64,000 nt of DNA from Micromonospora lupini str. Lupac 08. GTDB taxonomy: Bacteria; Actinomycetota; Actinomycetes; Mycobacteriales; Micromonosporaceae. The position numbers and the translations under genes are program-made. The notes under the pieces are model-generated. The model saw only the letters and a list, made by a program, of their open reading frames with translations. It was not told the DNA's origin and searched no databases. The stretch spans positions 4,367,910 through 4,431,909 of the forward strand of contig NZ_HF570108.1 of assembly GCF_000297395.2 (NCBI RefSeq), written 5' to 3'. This document shows, in pieces, positions 25,001 to 34,300 of this stretch (position 1 is the stretch's first letter; the number at the start of each line of letters is the position of its first letter).

Positions 25001-26465
25001 CGGTCGGGGCCGCGGCGAGCAGCGCGAGGGCGTCCAGTCGGCCCTCACCGTAGACGTTGTTGTCTGCGGCCGTGCCGCCGCACTGGTCGTCGGCCTTGTC
25101 GATCGCGGTGCCGTTGAGCAGCGCGCGGGTCCCGTCGACGTCACCGATGAGGGTCGGCGCCGCCGAGTACAGCAGGGCGATCGCGCCCACCAGGTGCGGG
25201 GCGGCCATCGACGTGCCGCTGGCGCTGCCGTACCCGTTGCCGGGGACACTCGACCGGACGTTCACGCCCGGCGCGGAGATGTTGGGCTTGATCTCGCCGT
25301 TCTGCCCGGTGCCCCGGGCCGAGAAGCTGGCGATGGTGTTGTTGACGTCGTACGCGCCCGTCGAGTAGTTGCTGGCGAGGCTGCCCGGTGAGCCGCTGGT
25401 CTGGCACGCCGGCCCGCTGTTGCCGTTGGAGAAGACGCCGAAGATGCCCGACGCGGCCCAGGCCAGCGTCACGTCCTCCATGAAGGGCTCGTTGGACGGG
25501 TCCCGGGTGCCCCAGGAGTTGTTGATGATGTTCGGCCGCTTGCTGGCGTCCGGGTTCTGACCGCTGAGGTCGGTCGGTTCGAGCATCCACTGGCCGGATT
25601 CGATCAGCGCGGCGTCGGTGGGGCAGCAGCCGTTCGCCGCGATCCACTTGACCCCGGGCGCGACACCGATCTGGTTCGCGCCGGCGGAGCCGGCCATGGT
25701 GCCCATGGTGTGCGTACCGTGGCCGTCGTCGTCGCACGGCGCGTCGGCGCACGTCCCGGCGGCGTTGAACCAGTTGTAGTTGTGGTCGAACGTGCCGTCG
25801 CCGTTGTTGCCGCGGTAGGAGTTCACCAACGCGGGGTGGTCGTACTGCACGCCGCTGTCGATGCTCGCGATGGTGACGCCCTCGCCGGTGACGCCGTACT
25901 GGGACCAGACGTCGTCGGCGTTGATGTTGGCGACGCCCCACTCGACGGCGTTGACGGTCTTCTCGTCGGTGCCCTTGGTGAGTTCCGGCAGCTGGTAGGC
26001 GACCGGGGCGTAGAGGCCCTCGACCTCCGCGTGGGCGGCGAACTTCTGCGCCATCGCCAGGGAGCCGCTGTTCACCTTGATGGCGTTGGTGGCCCAGAAC
26101 GTCTGGTACTTCGTACCGGAGCTGTCGAGTTCGGCGCGGATCTTGCCCTGGCTCCCGGCGGCGGTCTCCCGCAGCGTCTGCGCGACGGCCGCGCCGCGCT
26201 TCGTCCAGTCCTTGATGGAGCTGGCCTTGCTCAGGTCGGCCCGGTCCTTGAAGCGAATCCAGAAGTCCCCTGCGCTCTTGGCCTCGAGCTGGCGGGCGAG
26301 CTCCGGTCGGATCTTGTCCCCGGCGGCGGTGCCCGCTCCCAGCGAACCGGGCGCGGCCTGCGCGCCGGAGCCGACGCTGGCCAGGCATGTGGCGGCGAGG
26401 ATCGTCGCCGCGCTGGCGCTGACCAGTGATCTGGCCGTGCGTCTCCATTGTGGACGTCTGAACAT
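22053..26465 (-). CDS. Secreted S8 (subtilisin-like) serine protease with Kelch-repeat region
   Basis: A 1470-residue extracellular protease. A signal peptide (to about residue 37, SGAQA) is followed by a propeptide-like region and the S8 domain with Asp203 (ASIDSGVQYDHP), His249 (DDGHGTHTMG) and Ser419 (SGTSMAAPHL). Behind it lie carboxypeptidase-regulatory-like beta domains (AGTVTDAATGAPIAGATVTL), a jelly-roll-like binding module around 660-800, five or six Kelch motifs (KVYSIGGGDG, KLYAVGGCTT, KLLVVGGSQG) and a final regulatory-like domain ending in NFALAPIRC. The tail probably binds substrate or surfaces. ATG 26465 follows GGGAGG. It is divergent from a winged-helix regulator that could control it; that link is inference. 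Confidence 0.9.
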   Translation of the reverse strand: MFRRPQWRRTARSLVSASAATILAATCLASVGSGAQAAPGSLGAGTAAGDKIRPELARQLEAKSAGDFWIRFKDRADLSKASSIKDWTKRGAAVAQTLRETAAGSQGKIRAELDSSGTKYQTFWATNAIKVNSGSLAMAQKFAAHAEVEGLYAPVAYQLPELTKGTDEKTVNAVEWGVANINADDVWSQYGVTGEGVTIASIDSGVQYDHPALVNSYRGNNGDGTFDHNYNWFNAAGTCADAPCDDDGHGTHTMGTMAGSAGANQIGVAPGVKWIAANGCCPTDAALIESGQWMLEPTDLSGQNPDASKRPNIINNSWGTRDPSNEPFMEDVTLAWAASGIFGVFSNGNSGPACQTSGSPGSLASNYSTGAYDVNNTIASFSARGTGQNGEIKPNISAPGVNVRSSVPGNGYGSASGTSMAAPHLVGAIALLYSAAPTLIGDVDGTRALLNGTAIDKADDQCGGTAADNNVYGEGRLDALALLAAAPTGDVGTLAGTVTDAATGAPIAGATVTLTGPTSREITTGADGKYSTQVPTGDYQVVVTAFGYGSTTKTATVTKRATTTLDVALTAVPRVNVTGAVTDGSGHGWPLYAKVTVSGVSGVYDYTTPSNGRYSITLPAGQTYTLTYESQYPGYQTVTKEVVVGTRNVTANVAVPVDTTTCTTAPGYTFGSDGEYETFDATTTPAGWTVVDNAGSGDVWKFTDDGDRGNLTGGSGNFAMIDSDAYGAGTSQDTSLVSPAVDLTGVTAPVIRFNQDFNQLNDDTADVDLSIDNGATWTNVLRQETDVRGPKLTEIPIPQAAGKAQVQVRFHYYDASYEWWWEVDNVLIGSQVTCVPVDGGLVVGNVRDKNDSSYINGATVTSNDRPAEKAVTVATPDDPGLPDGFYWIYSTLTGTHKFTATAGNYVSQSKQVDVEADWATTANFVLAAGRLSVTPTQVSATVQMPSGKATRTFTVTNTGGAPVEVAFGERDDGFELLRADGSRVTRQQVLGAAGAPEQRLSVPTSFTARASGKAATATPAAPGPQAAPWTDITDFPANIMDNRVVTLDGKVYSIGGGDGSASTVKTYAYDPVAQTWTAVADLPDARNALTVGVIGGKIIATGGWGAAGPDAATWSYDPGANTWTDLADNPAPRAAAGQAVVDGKLYAVGGCTTSGCVPMSNTVVRYDPGTDAWETLANYPKSVAFASCGGIDGVLYCTGGNDGTAAQKASYAYDPGADTWTAIADAPTDNWASSYAVASGKLLVVGGSQGGAISNAGFAFDPATSSWSNLPNANTARYRGGAACGFYKIGGSSGSFNAAPDSEVLPGFEGCAEAAADVSWMTIDKSTVTLAPGEKVTVTVGMTANVDQPGTYSGAVTIRENTPYSVAPVTVTMTATPPKTWGKLMGTVTGTSCQGATAPIAGAVVQVDSWAMSWTFATDSAGKYAYWVDRRNNPLTLIVAKDGWKPQTRQTKIDTATPAVENFALAPIRC

Positions 26466-26707
26466 CGGTGCTGCCTCCCTCAGAACGACCCAGGGTGTAG
26501 TGGGCCATGGTGAGAAGTGCCAGAGATCCAACTCGATGGAACCGAGCGACTGGACCCCTCATGCCTCCCCATGCACCGCGCGGGTCACGCCGGTTGCCCG
26601 AGTGGACACTATGATCGAGAGGAACGGACGATCAAGAACTTGCCGTGAGCATCTTGTCGCTAACGGTTGCCCTGCTGGCGGCGCGCTTGCCAATCATTGT
26701 CAGGACC

Positions 26708-27307
26708 ATGACGATAGCCGGGCAGGGATTCCCATCGATCCCGGGCGGTGTGGTGGCCGAGGACGACGAAACGGTGTTGGGCGGGGCTGATCCGGCCGAC
26801 GAACCGTTTCCGTTGCTGATCGCGGTGACGCCGTCGCCGGCCGAGCGCATCCGGCTCGCGGAGCGTCTCGACGGCATCGCGCCTCTGCTGCTGGTGGCCG
26901 ACCTCGACGAGCTGCGCCGACTGATCTCGGTTCCGCGGCAGCGAGCCGGGCCGCCCGGCGAGCCACCGCCGAGCCCGACGCCGACCACCGAGCCGGACCC
27001 GGCCCTGGTCATCGACTCGGCCCGGTCCACCGCACGGTACGGGGCCCGTGAGGTCGACCTGACCCGCCTGGAACACGACCTGCTGACCTGTCTGATCACC
27101 GAGCCGGTCCGGACCTGGAGCTACGCCGAGCTGCACCGCTCGGTCTGGCACGACGAGGGGCGCGAGCGCAGGGCGGACGTGCAGTCCCTGGTGAAGCGAC
27201 TGCGGCGCAAGTTGCGGGACCTCGACGCCGGTGCCACGATCGAGGCCGTACGCGGTGTCGGGCTGCGCCTCACCGGCCGGCAGGAGCCGCGGATCGGGCG
27301 TGCCTGA
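26708..27307 (+). CDS. Stand-alone winged-helix (OmpR-type) regulator, paralogue of the 19496 gene
   Basis: A C-terminal winged helix (VDLTRLEHDLLTCLITEPVRTWSYAELHRSVW ... VKRLRRKLRDLDAGATIEAVRGVGLRL) closely matches the protein at 19496-19999. The N-terminal segment FPLLIAVTPSPAERIRLAERLDG also matches, so both share one two-part architecture. The start is uncertain: ATG 26708 (199 residues) is taken, but the frame is open from GTG 26645, and a TATGAT -10-like box lies at 26610-26615. It is divergent from the giant protease. No receiver phospho-site or kinase partner is visible. Confidence 0.75.
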   Translation: MTIAGQGFPSIPGGVVAEDDETVLGGADPADEPFPLLIAVTPSPAERIRLAERLDGIAPLLLVADLDELRRLISVPRQRAGPPGEPPPSPTPTTEPDPALVIDSARSTARYGAREVDLTRLEHDLLTCLITEPVRTWSYAELHRSVWHDEGRERRADVQSLVKRLRRKLRDLDAGATIEAVRGVGLRLTGRQEPRIGRA

Positions 27308-27608
27308 CGGCTGCCTGATGTGGGCAGTTCCTCAGCACGCCCGCCTGTTTTCCCGTAACCGCAAGCCGTGGACCGGCGACCACGTAACGTGAGACACAGC
27401 CGATCAACGGCGAACGCCGGACGTGCGTCGGGCCGCCAGGTGGCGGCGGAAGCCGCCCGGTCATCCGCCGGGAGTCCGGTGCGATTCCCCGACCCGGTGC
27501 CCTCCGGGCATGCGCGGATTCCGCCCCGGGGGCGATGCGACGGTACGCGGGCTCCGGACAGCTGCGCGCCGCCGGCCTGCCCACTCAGCCGCAGGAGGTG
27601 CGGAGCCC
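27308..27608. other. Intergenic region upstream of the OFA-type carrier
   Basis: No convincing gene on either strand. It ends with a strong ribosome site, AGGAGG at 27593-27598, ten bases before the carrier's ATG. The stretch around 27470-27490 has a short CCGGTGCGATTCC motif reminiscent of cobalamin riboswitch cores, but the remaining conserved boxes are missing. No promoter hexamers stood out. Confidence 0.4.
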
Positions 27609-29165
27609 ATGCTGTCGGTATTCGACCCTCGGCACACCGTCGCGCCCCCGGGATACAGCCGCTGGCTCATCCCGACCGCGGCGCTGGCCGTGCACGTCTG
27701 CATCGGCCAGGTCTACGCGACGAGCGTCTACAAGAACTCCCTCATCGCGCACTTCGACACCAGTCAGACGGCGATCGGGGCGATCTTCAGCATCGCCATC
27801 GTCATGCTTGGTTCGTCGGCGGCGGTGGGTGGCAGGTGGGTGGAGCGCAACGGCCCCCGCCGGGCCATGTTCGTCTCGGCCTGCTTCTGGGCCACCGGTT
27901 TCCTGGTCGGCGCGCTCGGCATCGCGACCCAGCAACTCTGGCTGCTCTACCTCGGCTACGGCGTCATCGGCGGCATCGGGCTGGGCATCGGCTACATCTC
28001 GCCCGTCTCCACGCTGATCAAGTGGTTCCCGGACCGGCCGGGTCTCGCCACCGGTCTGGCGATCATGGGATTCGGCGGTGGCGCCCTGGTCGCCGGTCCG
28101 CTGGCGCGTCAGTTGCTGTCGCTCTACGACTCCGACTACAACCCGGCCAACCCCGCCGCGGTGGCGTCGGGTTCCGCGCTGGTGGGGCTCTTCGTCACGT
28201 TCGGCATCGGCTACTTCGTGATCATGATGTTCGGCCCGTTCAACGTCCGGGTTCCTCCACCGGACTGGCGGCCCGCCGGGTTCGACCCCGCTCGCGTCGC
28301 CACCCGGTCGCTGGTGACGAGGGCGAGTGTGTCCGCGTCCAACGCCGTGCGGACCCGTTCGTTCTGGCTGCTGTGGATCGTGCTGTTCTGCAACGTCACG
28401 GCGGGTATCGGCATCCTGGAGCAGGCCAGCCCGATGATCCAGGACTTCTTCCGGGACAACGGTTCCACAGCCGTCTCGGTGTCGGCCGCGGCCGGCTTCG
28501 TGGGTGTGCTGTCGCTGTTCAACATGGCCGGCCGGTTCGTCTGGTCGACGACGTCGGACCTCATCGGCCGCAAGCCCATCTACCTGATCTACCTGGGCGT
28601 CGGCATGGTGCTCTACGCCCTGCTCGCCGTCGCCGGGCACGCCGCGACAGCCGTCTTCGTGCTGATCGCCGCGCTGATCATCTCCTTCTACGGCGGCGGC
28701 TTCGCCACCATGCCCGCGTACCTGCGGGACCTCTTCGGCACCTTCCAGGTCGGCGCGATCCACGGCCGGCTGCTGACGGCCTGGTCGGCGGCGGGTGTCG
28801 CCGGGCCGTTGATCGTCAACCGCATCCTCGACACGCAGGGCAAGCCCGGCACGCTCACCGCCTCGGCGTACCGTCCCGCGCTGTTCACCATGGTCGGTGT
28901 CCTCGCCATCGGTTTCGTCGCCAACCTGCTGGTCCGCGCCGTTCCCGACCGGTTCCACGAGCCGGACCGGGGTTCGACCTCGCCCGTGGCGCGCGCCAGC
29001 GTGACCGAGCCGGTCGCGCTCGGCCCGCAGAGCAGGCCGCCGGTGCCCGAGCACGTCGGCGGCCAGACCGGGCGGCTCTGGTTGTCCTGGTTGCTCGTCG
29101 CGGCGCTGCTCGGCTACGGGATCGTCCAGACCGCCATCACCGCCGCGAAGCTGTTCACCGGCTGA
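27609..29165 (+). CDS. OFA-family MFS transporter (oxalate/formate antiporter type)
   Basis: A 518-residue MFS protein with twelve predicted membrane segments. The first half, GYSRWLIPTAALAVHVCIGQVYATSVY, and GIGLGIGYISPVSTLIKWFPDRPGLATGLAIMGFGGGALV, match the OxlT-type OFA family. A long central loop and an extra C-terminal hydrophobic segment are present. The upstream frame continues to 27423, but AGGAGG fixes ATG 27609. It is convergent with a formate dehydrogenase operon across a shared terminator. That context suggests it moves formate, oxalate or a related carboxylate; specificity is inferred. Confidence 0.85.
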   Translation: MLSVFDPRHTVAPPGYSRWLIPTAALAVHVCIGQVYATSVYKNSLIAHFDTSQTAIGAIFSIAIVMLGSSAAVGGRWVERNGPRRAMFVSACFWATGFLVGALGIATQQLWLLYLGYGVIGGIGLGIGYISPVSTLIKWFPDRPGLATGLAIMGFGGGALVAGPLARQLLSLYDSDYNPANPAAVASGSALVGLFVTFGIGYFVIMMFGPFNVRVPPPDWRPAGFDPARVATRSLVTRASVSASNAVRTRSFWLLWIVLFCNVTAGIGILEQASPMIQDFFRDNGSTAVSVSAAAGFVGVLSLFNMAGRFVWSTTSDLIGRKPIYLIYLGVGMVLYALLAVAGHAATAVFVLIAALIISFYGGGFATMPAYLRDLFGTFQVGAIHGRLLTAWSAAGVAGPLIVNRILDTQGKPGTLTASAYRPALFTMVGVLAIGFVANLLVRAVPDRFHEPDRGSTSPVARASVTEPVALGPQSRPPVPEHVGGQTGRLWLSWLLVAALLGYGIVQTAITAAKLFTG

Positions 29166-29203
29166 CGCGACGACCGGTCGTCGTGGCCGGGCCGAGTGCT
29201 CGC

Positions 29204-29242
29204 AAACGGAAGGCGCCCACCGTGAAGGGGCGCCTTCCGTTT
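29204..29242. terminator. Bidirectional hairpin terminator
   Basis: A perfect 15-bp stem (29204-29218 with 29228-29242, arm AAACGGAAGGCGCCC) lies between the convergent carrier gene (stop 29165) and the nrfD-like gene (stop 29254). It has an A-tract on the left and a T-tract on the right, suiting both directions. Confidence 0.8.
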
Positions 29243-29253
29243 CGCCGATCCGC

Positions 29254-30312
29254 TCAGAGCGGGGCGGTCGACCGGTTCTCGGCGAGCCGCTCCCGTTGTG
29301 GCACGACCGTGTACTTCGGATCGAGTGCCGACACCCGCCCCGCCTCGAAGACGCCGAACCGGGTGGCGACCGACGATGCCACGAGGGCGACGCCGGAGAT
29401 CGTCGACAGGACCCGGCTGCGTCGGCTGACCAGCGCCGCGGCAGTACCCACGGCGAGCAGGGCGCGGCCCGCCTTGACCAGCCGGCCGCTGCGGCCGTGC
29501 GTGTAGGGCTCGCTGGTGAGGCCCTGCCGCTCCAGCTGGTGCCCTCCAACAAATTCGACGGCCGCGCCGGCCAGGGCGAGTCGTCGCAGTGGGGCGGTCT
29601 CCGTGGCCGGTGCCGCGATCAGGCCGACCCCGGACGCGGCCGCGAGCGCGCTGCCGGCGAAGACGAACGGCAACGACGGGTAGGCGTCGTGCCAGGACGG
29701 CACGGCCGTGTCCGCGAGCAGCACCCCGGTGTACGTCGCCAGCGCCGGCGCGGTGGCCGCGGCGGCCAGGCCGGCGATATTGCCGACGGGCGGTGCGATC
29801 CGACGGGCGAGGCCGAGCACACCGTGCTGCGGGAGCAGCGGCGCGAGCTCGGCGACCGCGGCCACGCCGGCCAGCGGTCCGAACGCGGCGAGGATCCAGG
29901 TGCCGACCGACATCGGCGAGGTCACCTTGGCCACCCGGAGCATGTGATGGAACCGGGCCGGCCGGCCGAGGTCGTGCACCAGCAGGTACGTGCTGGCGGC
30001 GACGCCGCCGAGGGCCGTCCAACGGCCCACCTTGCGCAGGCCGGGTCGTCCGGTCAGTTGGGCGCCCGCGCCGATCAGCGCGCTCCCGGCGGCGAGGCCT
30101 CCGGCGAACAGGTAGCCGGCGATGTCGTACTTCCACACCGGCGCTTTGAGGATCGGACGGCCGTAGTAGGAGGCGAAGTCGGCCGGTGGCACCGTGAGCT
30201 GCTCGCCGCCGTCGCCGCGACCCCGGCGCTTCCCGTCGGGCTGGTCGACGCCGTCCTGGAACTCGCGGAACCGGGCGCCGACCGGCTCGTGGGGTGGCGT
30301 CGCGTCTGTCAT
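29254..30312 (-). CDS. NrfD/FdhC-type membrane subunit of formate dehydrogenase
   Basis: A 352-residue membrane protein of the polysulfide reductase NrfD family. After a soluble N-terminus, YYGRPILKAPVWKYDIAGYLFAGGLAAGSALIGAGAQ opens a series of about eight to nine hydrophobic segments; HDLGRPARFHHMLRV is the typical quinone-site loop. It would anchor the enzyme and pass electrons to the quinone pool. ATG 30312 overlaps the stop of the iron-sulfur subunit by four bases. It is the last gene of the fdh operon. The upstream frame to 30384 is a shadow inside the previous gene. Confidence 0.87.
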   Translation of the reverse strand: MTDATPPHEPVGARFREFQDGVDQPDGKRRGRGDGGEQLTVPPADFASYYGRPILKAPVWKYDIAGYLFAGGLAAGSALIGAGAQLTGRPGLRKVGRWTALGGVAASTYLLVHDLGRPARFHHMLRVAKVTSPMSVGTWILAAFGPLAGVAAVAELAPLLPQHGVLGLARRIAPPVGNIAGLAAAATAPALATYTGVLLADTAVPSWHDAYPSLPFVFAGSALAAASGVGLIAAPATETAPLRRLALAGAAVEFVGGHQLERQGLTSEPYTHGRSGRLVKAGRALLAVGTAAALVSRRSRVLSTISGVALVASSVATRFGVFEAGRVSALDPKYTVVPQRERLAENRSTAPL

Positions 30313-31352
30313 GGCCGCCCGCCCAGGAACGCGACAGCCGTGGCGACAGCCATCGTCAGCGCGGCGAGGCCGGCACGCTTCCACATGGCCGGCAGGTCGC
30401 GGGTGGTCACGATCGGGTCCGGTGGTAGGCCGTACACCTCGGGCTCGTCCAGCAGCAGGAAGAACGCCCCGTCACCACCGACGCCGTCGTTCGGGTCGTG
30501 CCCGTACAACCGCGCCTCCGGCACTCCATGCTCGTGCAGCTTCGCCACCCGCGCGGCGGCCCGCTCCCGCAACTCGTCCAGTTCGCCGTACTGGATCGAC
30601 TCCGTCGGACACGCCTGCGCACACGCCGGGGTCATCCCCGCCCCGAGCCGGTCGTAGCACAGCGTGCACTTCCAGGCCCGACCGTCGTCCTTGCGCTGAT
30701 CGATGACGCCGTACGGGCAGGCGGAGATGCAGTAGCCGCAGCCATTGCAGATGTCCTCCTGCACCACCACGGTGCCGAACTCCGTCCGGAACAGGGACCC
30801 TGTCGGGCAGACGTCCAGGCAGGCCGCGTGGGTGCAGTGTTTGCACACGTCCGACATCATCAACCAGCGGAAGTCCGTCCGCCCCTCCGCTCCCGAACCT
30901 CTCCCCGGCGGTTGCCCGCCCGGCATCCCCAGGAACTCCGGGCCACCCGACATGCGGGCCGCCGCACCGGGCGAGCCGGGCGTAAGGCCCGGATCGGTTC
31001 CGGTGTCGGTGCCGGTACGCGCGCCGACGGCCGCCGTGAGCGGGCTGACCGATGGCCCGTCGGGTTGCTCCTGAAACGCCGGGGTCGCCCAGCCGACCGA
31101 GCGGGGCTGCTCCACGAACGCGACGTGCCGCCACGAGTTGGCGGTCAGCGCGCCCGTGTTGTCGTACGACATGCCCAGCAGGTCGAGCCCACTCTCGGGG
31201 ACGCCGTTCCACTCCTTGCAGGCCACCTCGCACGCTTTGCAGCCGATGCAGACGCTGGTGTCGGTGAAGAACCCCATCCTCGGCGGTGGGTTCTCGTAGC
31301 CGGCGTCCGGTGCGGGATCCAGCGGACCGTACAGGGCGTTGGCGTGGGGCAT
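30309..31352 (-). CDS. Formate dehydrogenase iron-sulfur (beta) subunit
   Basis: A 347-residue four-cluster ferredoxin-type protein. Cys motifs occur in order: CIGCKACEVAC, then CKHCTHAACLDVC, CNGCGYCISAC and CTLCYDRLGAGMTPAC with ACP, matching FdnH/FdoH-type beta subunits. An insertion rich in Gly, Pro and Thr (about residues 100-150) separates the first and second motifs. One C-terminal membrane segment (RAGLAALTMAVATAVAFLGG) anchors it. It starts three bases after the catalytic-subunit stop and is coupled to nrfD by ATGA. It relays electrons from the molybdenum/tungsten centre to the quinone-reactive subunit. Confidence 0.92.
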   Translation of the reverse strand: MPHANALYGPLDPAPDAGYENPPPRMGFFTDTSVCIGCKACEVACKEWNGVPESGLDLLGMSYDNTGALTANSWRHVAFVEQPRSVGWATPAFQEQPDGPSVSPLTAAVGARTGTDTGTDPGLTPGSPGAAARMSGGPEFLGMPGGQPPGRGSGAEGRTDFRWLMMSDVCKHCTHAACLDVCPTGSLFRTEFGTVVVQEDICNGCGYCISACPYGVIDQRKDDGRAWKCTLCYDRLGAGMTPACAQACPTESIQYGELDELRERAAARVAKLHEHGVPEARLYGHDPNDGVGGDGAFFLLLDEPEVYGLPPDPIVTTRDLPAMWKRAGLAALTMAVATAVAFLGGRP

Positions 31353-31355
31353 CGG

Positions 31356-34300
31356 TCAGGCCTCCTGGTCGCTGCTGCTGTCGGCGACGTCGGTCGTGAC
31401 CATCGGTGGATAGCGGTGGACGAGGTCCCCCGACCGCCGCCGGTAGTCGACGACGAGGTCCAACAGGTCCTGTCCTCGGGGGCGTCGTCCGGGCCGGACG
31501 TCGCACGTGCCGACCTTGCTCTCCTGAATCAGGACGTTGGGGTCGAGGGTGATGCCGAACAGGTCGTTGGCCGAGTCGCCGGTCACCAGGCCCTCGTAGC
31601 CGAAGTGGTACGGCAGCCAGACCTGGTGGATGATCCGGCCGTCCACGCGCAGCGGCGTGACGCGGTCGGTCACCAGCACCTTCGCCTGGACGGCCGCGCG
31701 GCTGGTGACCAGGTGGGCCCAGCCCAGGTGACTCAACCCGCGCAGGGCGGCCAACTCCGGCGACACCTCGACGAACATCTCGGGCTGCAACTCGGCCAGC
31801 GGCGACACGTTGCGGCTCATCGCGCCGGCAGTGTGGTGCTCGGTGAGCCGGCTGACCGTGAACACGTACGGGAAGACGTCGCTGTGCTCCTGCGGCGGGC
31901 TCGGATTCAACGTGTTGACCGGGTGGGTGTAGACCTTGCGGGCCGGGTTGGCCTGCTGCCGGTAGAGCGGGTTGCGCACCGGCGACTCCACCGGCTCGTA
32001 GTGCGTCGGCAGCGGCCCGTCCAGCACGCCGCTGGGCGCGTACAGCCAGCCCTTCCCGTCGCCCTGGAGGATGAACGGGTCGTCGCCCGCGATGCCCGCC
32101 ACGCCCGAGGAGTTCGGCGGCGGCCGGTACGAGGGCGCCTTGTTCTTCTCGAAGTCCGGCACGTCGTAGCCGGTCCACTCGGCCTTCTCCGCGTCCCACC
32201 ACACGTACTTCTTGCGCTCGCTCCACGGCCTGCCGTCCGGGTCGGCCGAGGCACGGTTGTAGAGGATCCGCCGGTTGGACGGCCACGCCCAACCCCACTC
32301 GAGCGCCACCAGGGACTGCTCCGAGCCGGGCTTGCGGCGGGCGGCCTGGTTGACGCCGTCGGCGTACACGCCGGTGTAGATCCAGCAGCCGCCGGCGGTG
32401 GTGCCGTCGTCCTTCATCTCGGTGTAGCTCGACAGCGGTCGGCCGCTGGCCACGTCGTACCCGTTGATCTCGTAGAGCACCGACTCGGCGCTCGGCTCGG
32501 CGTGCGGACCGTGCGTGGGGTAGTTCCAGGCGAGGTCGAGCAGCGCCCGGTCACGAGCGCGGGTCGAGCGGGCCAGCCGTTCCCTGATGATCCGGCCGAG
32601 GTGGTAGAAGAACCACAGCTCCGAGCGGGCGTCGCCTGGCGGCTCGACGGCCTTCTCCCGCCACTGCAACAGCCGCTGCGTCTGGGTGAAGGAGCCCTCC
32701 TTCTCCACGTGCGAGGCGGCGGGCAGGAAGAACACCTCGGTACGACACTCCTCCGGCACGATCTCGCCCGTCTCGATCTCCGGGGCGCGCTTCCAGAACG
32801 TGGCGCTCTCGATCATGAACAGGTCGCGGACGACAAGCCAGTCCAGGTTGGCCATCCCCAGGCGCTGCGCGCGCCCGTGCGCCGAGCCGACCGCCGGGTT
32901 CTGCCCGAGCAGGAAGTACCCCTTGATCTTCCCGTCGATCATGTTGAGCACCTGCTGGTAGGTGCCGTGGTCGCCGGTCATCCGGGGCATGTAGCCGTAG
33001 CAGTAGTCGTTGTCCGCGGTCGCGGCGTCCCCCCAGTACGCCTTGAGCAGGTTCACGCCGTAGGCGCGCGCGTTGCCCCAGAAGCCCTTCTGCCCCGGAT
33101 GCCGGATGCTGTCCACCCACTCGTCGAACGTCGGGTGGTCGGCGTGGTGCGGCATCGGCAGATAGCCGGGCAGCAGGTTGAACAGCGTCGGCACGTCGGT
33201 GGAGCCCTGGATGCTCGCGTGTCCCCGCAGCGCCATCACGCCACCACCGGGCCGGCCCATGTTGCCCAGCAGCAACTGGATGATCGCCCCGGCGCGGATG
33301 TACTGCACGCCCACGCTGTGCTGCGTCCACCCGACCGAGTAGACGAGCATGCTCGTGCGCTCCCGGCCCGAGTTGGCCGTCCACGCCTGGGCCAGTTCCA
33401 GGAACTTGTCCTGCGGGATGCCGCAGACCCGCTCCACCATCTGCGGGGTGTAGCGGGAGAAGTGCCGCTTGAGGATCTGGTAGACGCAGCGCGGGTGCTG
33501 CAACGTCTCGTCGCGCTGGGTGTCGCCGCCCACCGGCGCACCGTGCGACTCGTGTTCCAGCCCGGCCGCCGTCTCCCGCTGCGTCTCGGTGTCCCGAGGG
33601 GGGATGTTCTGCTCGGCGCCCTCGTACTGCCAGCTGCTCTGGTCGTAGCTGGCGTTCTCCTCGGTGAAGCCGGAGAAGAGCCCGTGCAGGTCCTCGGTGT
33701 CCCGGTACTCCCCGGTCACGATGGTGGCGGCGTTCGTGTACGCCACGACGTACTCGCGGAAGTCCAGCTCGTTGTCGAGGATGTAGCGGATCACGCCGCC
33801 GAGCAGGGCGATGTCGGTGCCCGCCCGGATCGGCAGGTACGCGTCCGCCACCGCGCTCGTGCGCGTGAACCGTGGGTCGACGTGGAACACCTTCGCCCCA
33901 CGGCGCTTGGCCTCCATCACCCACTGGAAACCCACCGGATGCGCCTCGGCCATGTTCGAACCCTGAATGACGATCATGTCGGAGTTCGACAGGTCCTGCT
34001 GGAACTGGGTGGCGCCGCCGCGACCGAAGCTGGTCCCCAGACCGGGGACGGTGGCGGAGTGTCAAATACGGGCCTGGTTCTCGATCTGGAGCGCCCCCAT
34101 CGCGGTGAACAACTTCTTGATGAGGTAGTTCTCCTCGTTGTCCAGCGTCGCCCCGCCCAGGCTGGAGATGCCCAGTGTCCGGTTGAGCGGCCGGCCCTCG
34201 TCGTCCCGGTCTTCCCAGGTCTCGTCCCGGGCGGCCAGGACCCGGTCGGCGATCATGTTCATCGCCGTGTCGAGGTCGAGATCCTCCCACTCGGTGCCGT

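Noticed and set aside
21837..25391. 1184-codon forward open frame antisense to the subtilase
   Set aside because: No domain or signal, low-complexity Arg/Val/Gly sequence; the reverse strand holds catalytic motifs, so this is a shadow frame.
27470..27560. Possible cobalamin riboswitch upstream of the OFA carrier
   Set aside because: Only a CCGGTG-like core piece is seen; other conserved boxes and the B12 box are absent.
34062..34064. Formate dehydrogenase as two genes or a nonsense-mutated pseudogene
   Set aside because: The UGA sits at the conserved Sec position, both halves are intact and a SECIS-like loop follows at the right distance.
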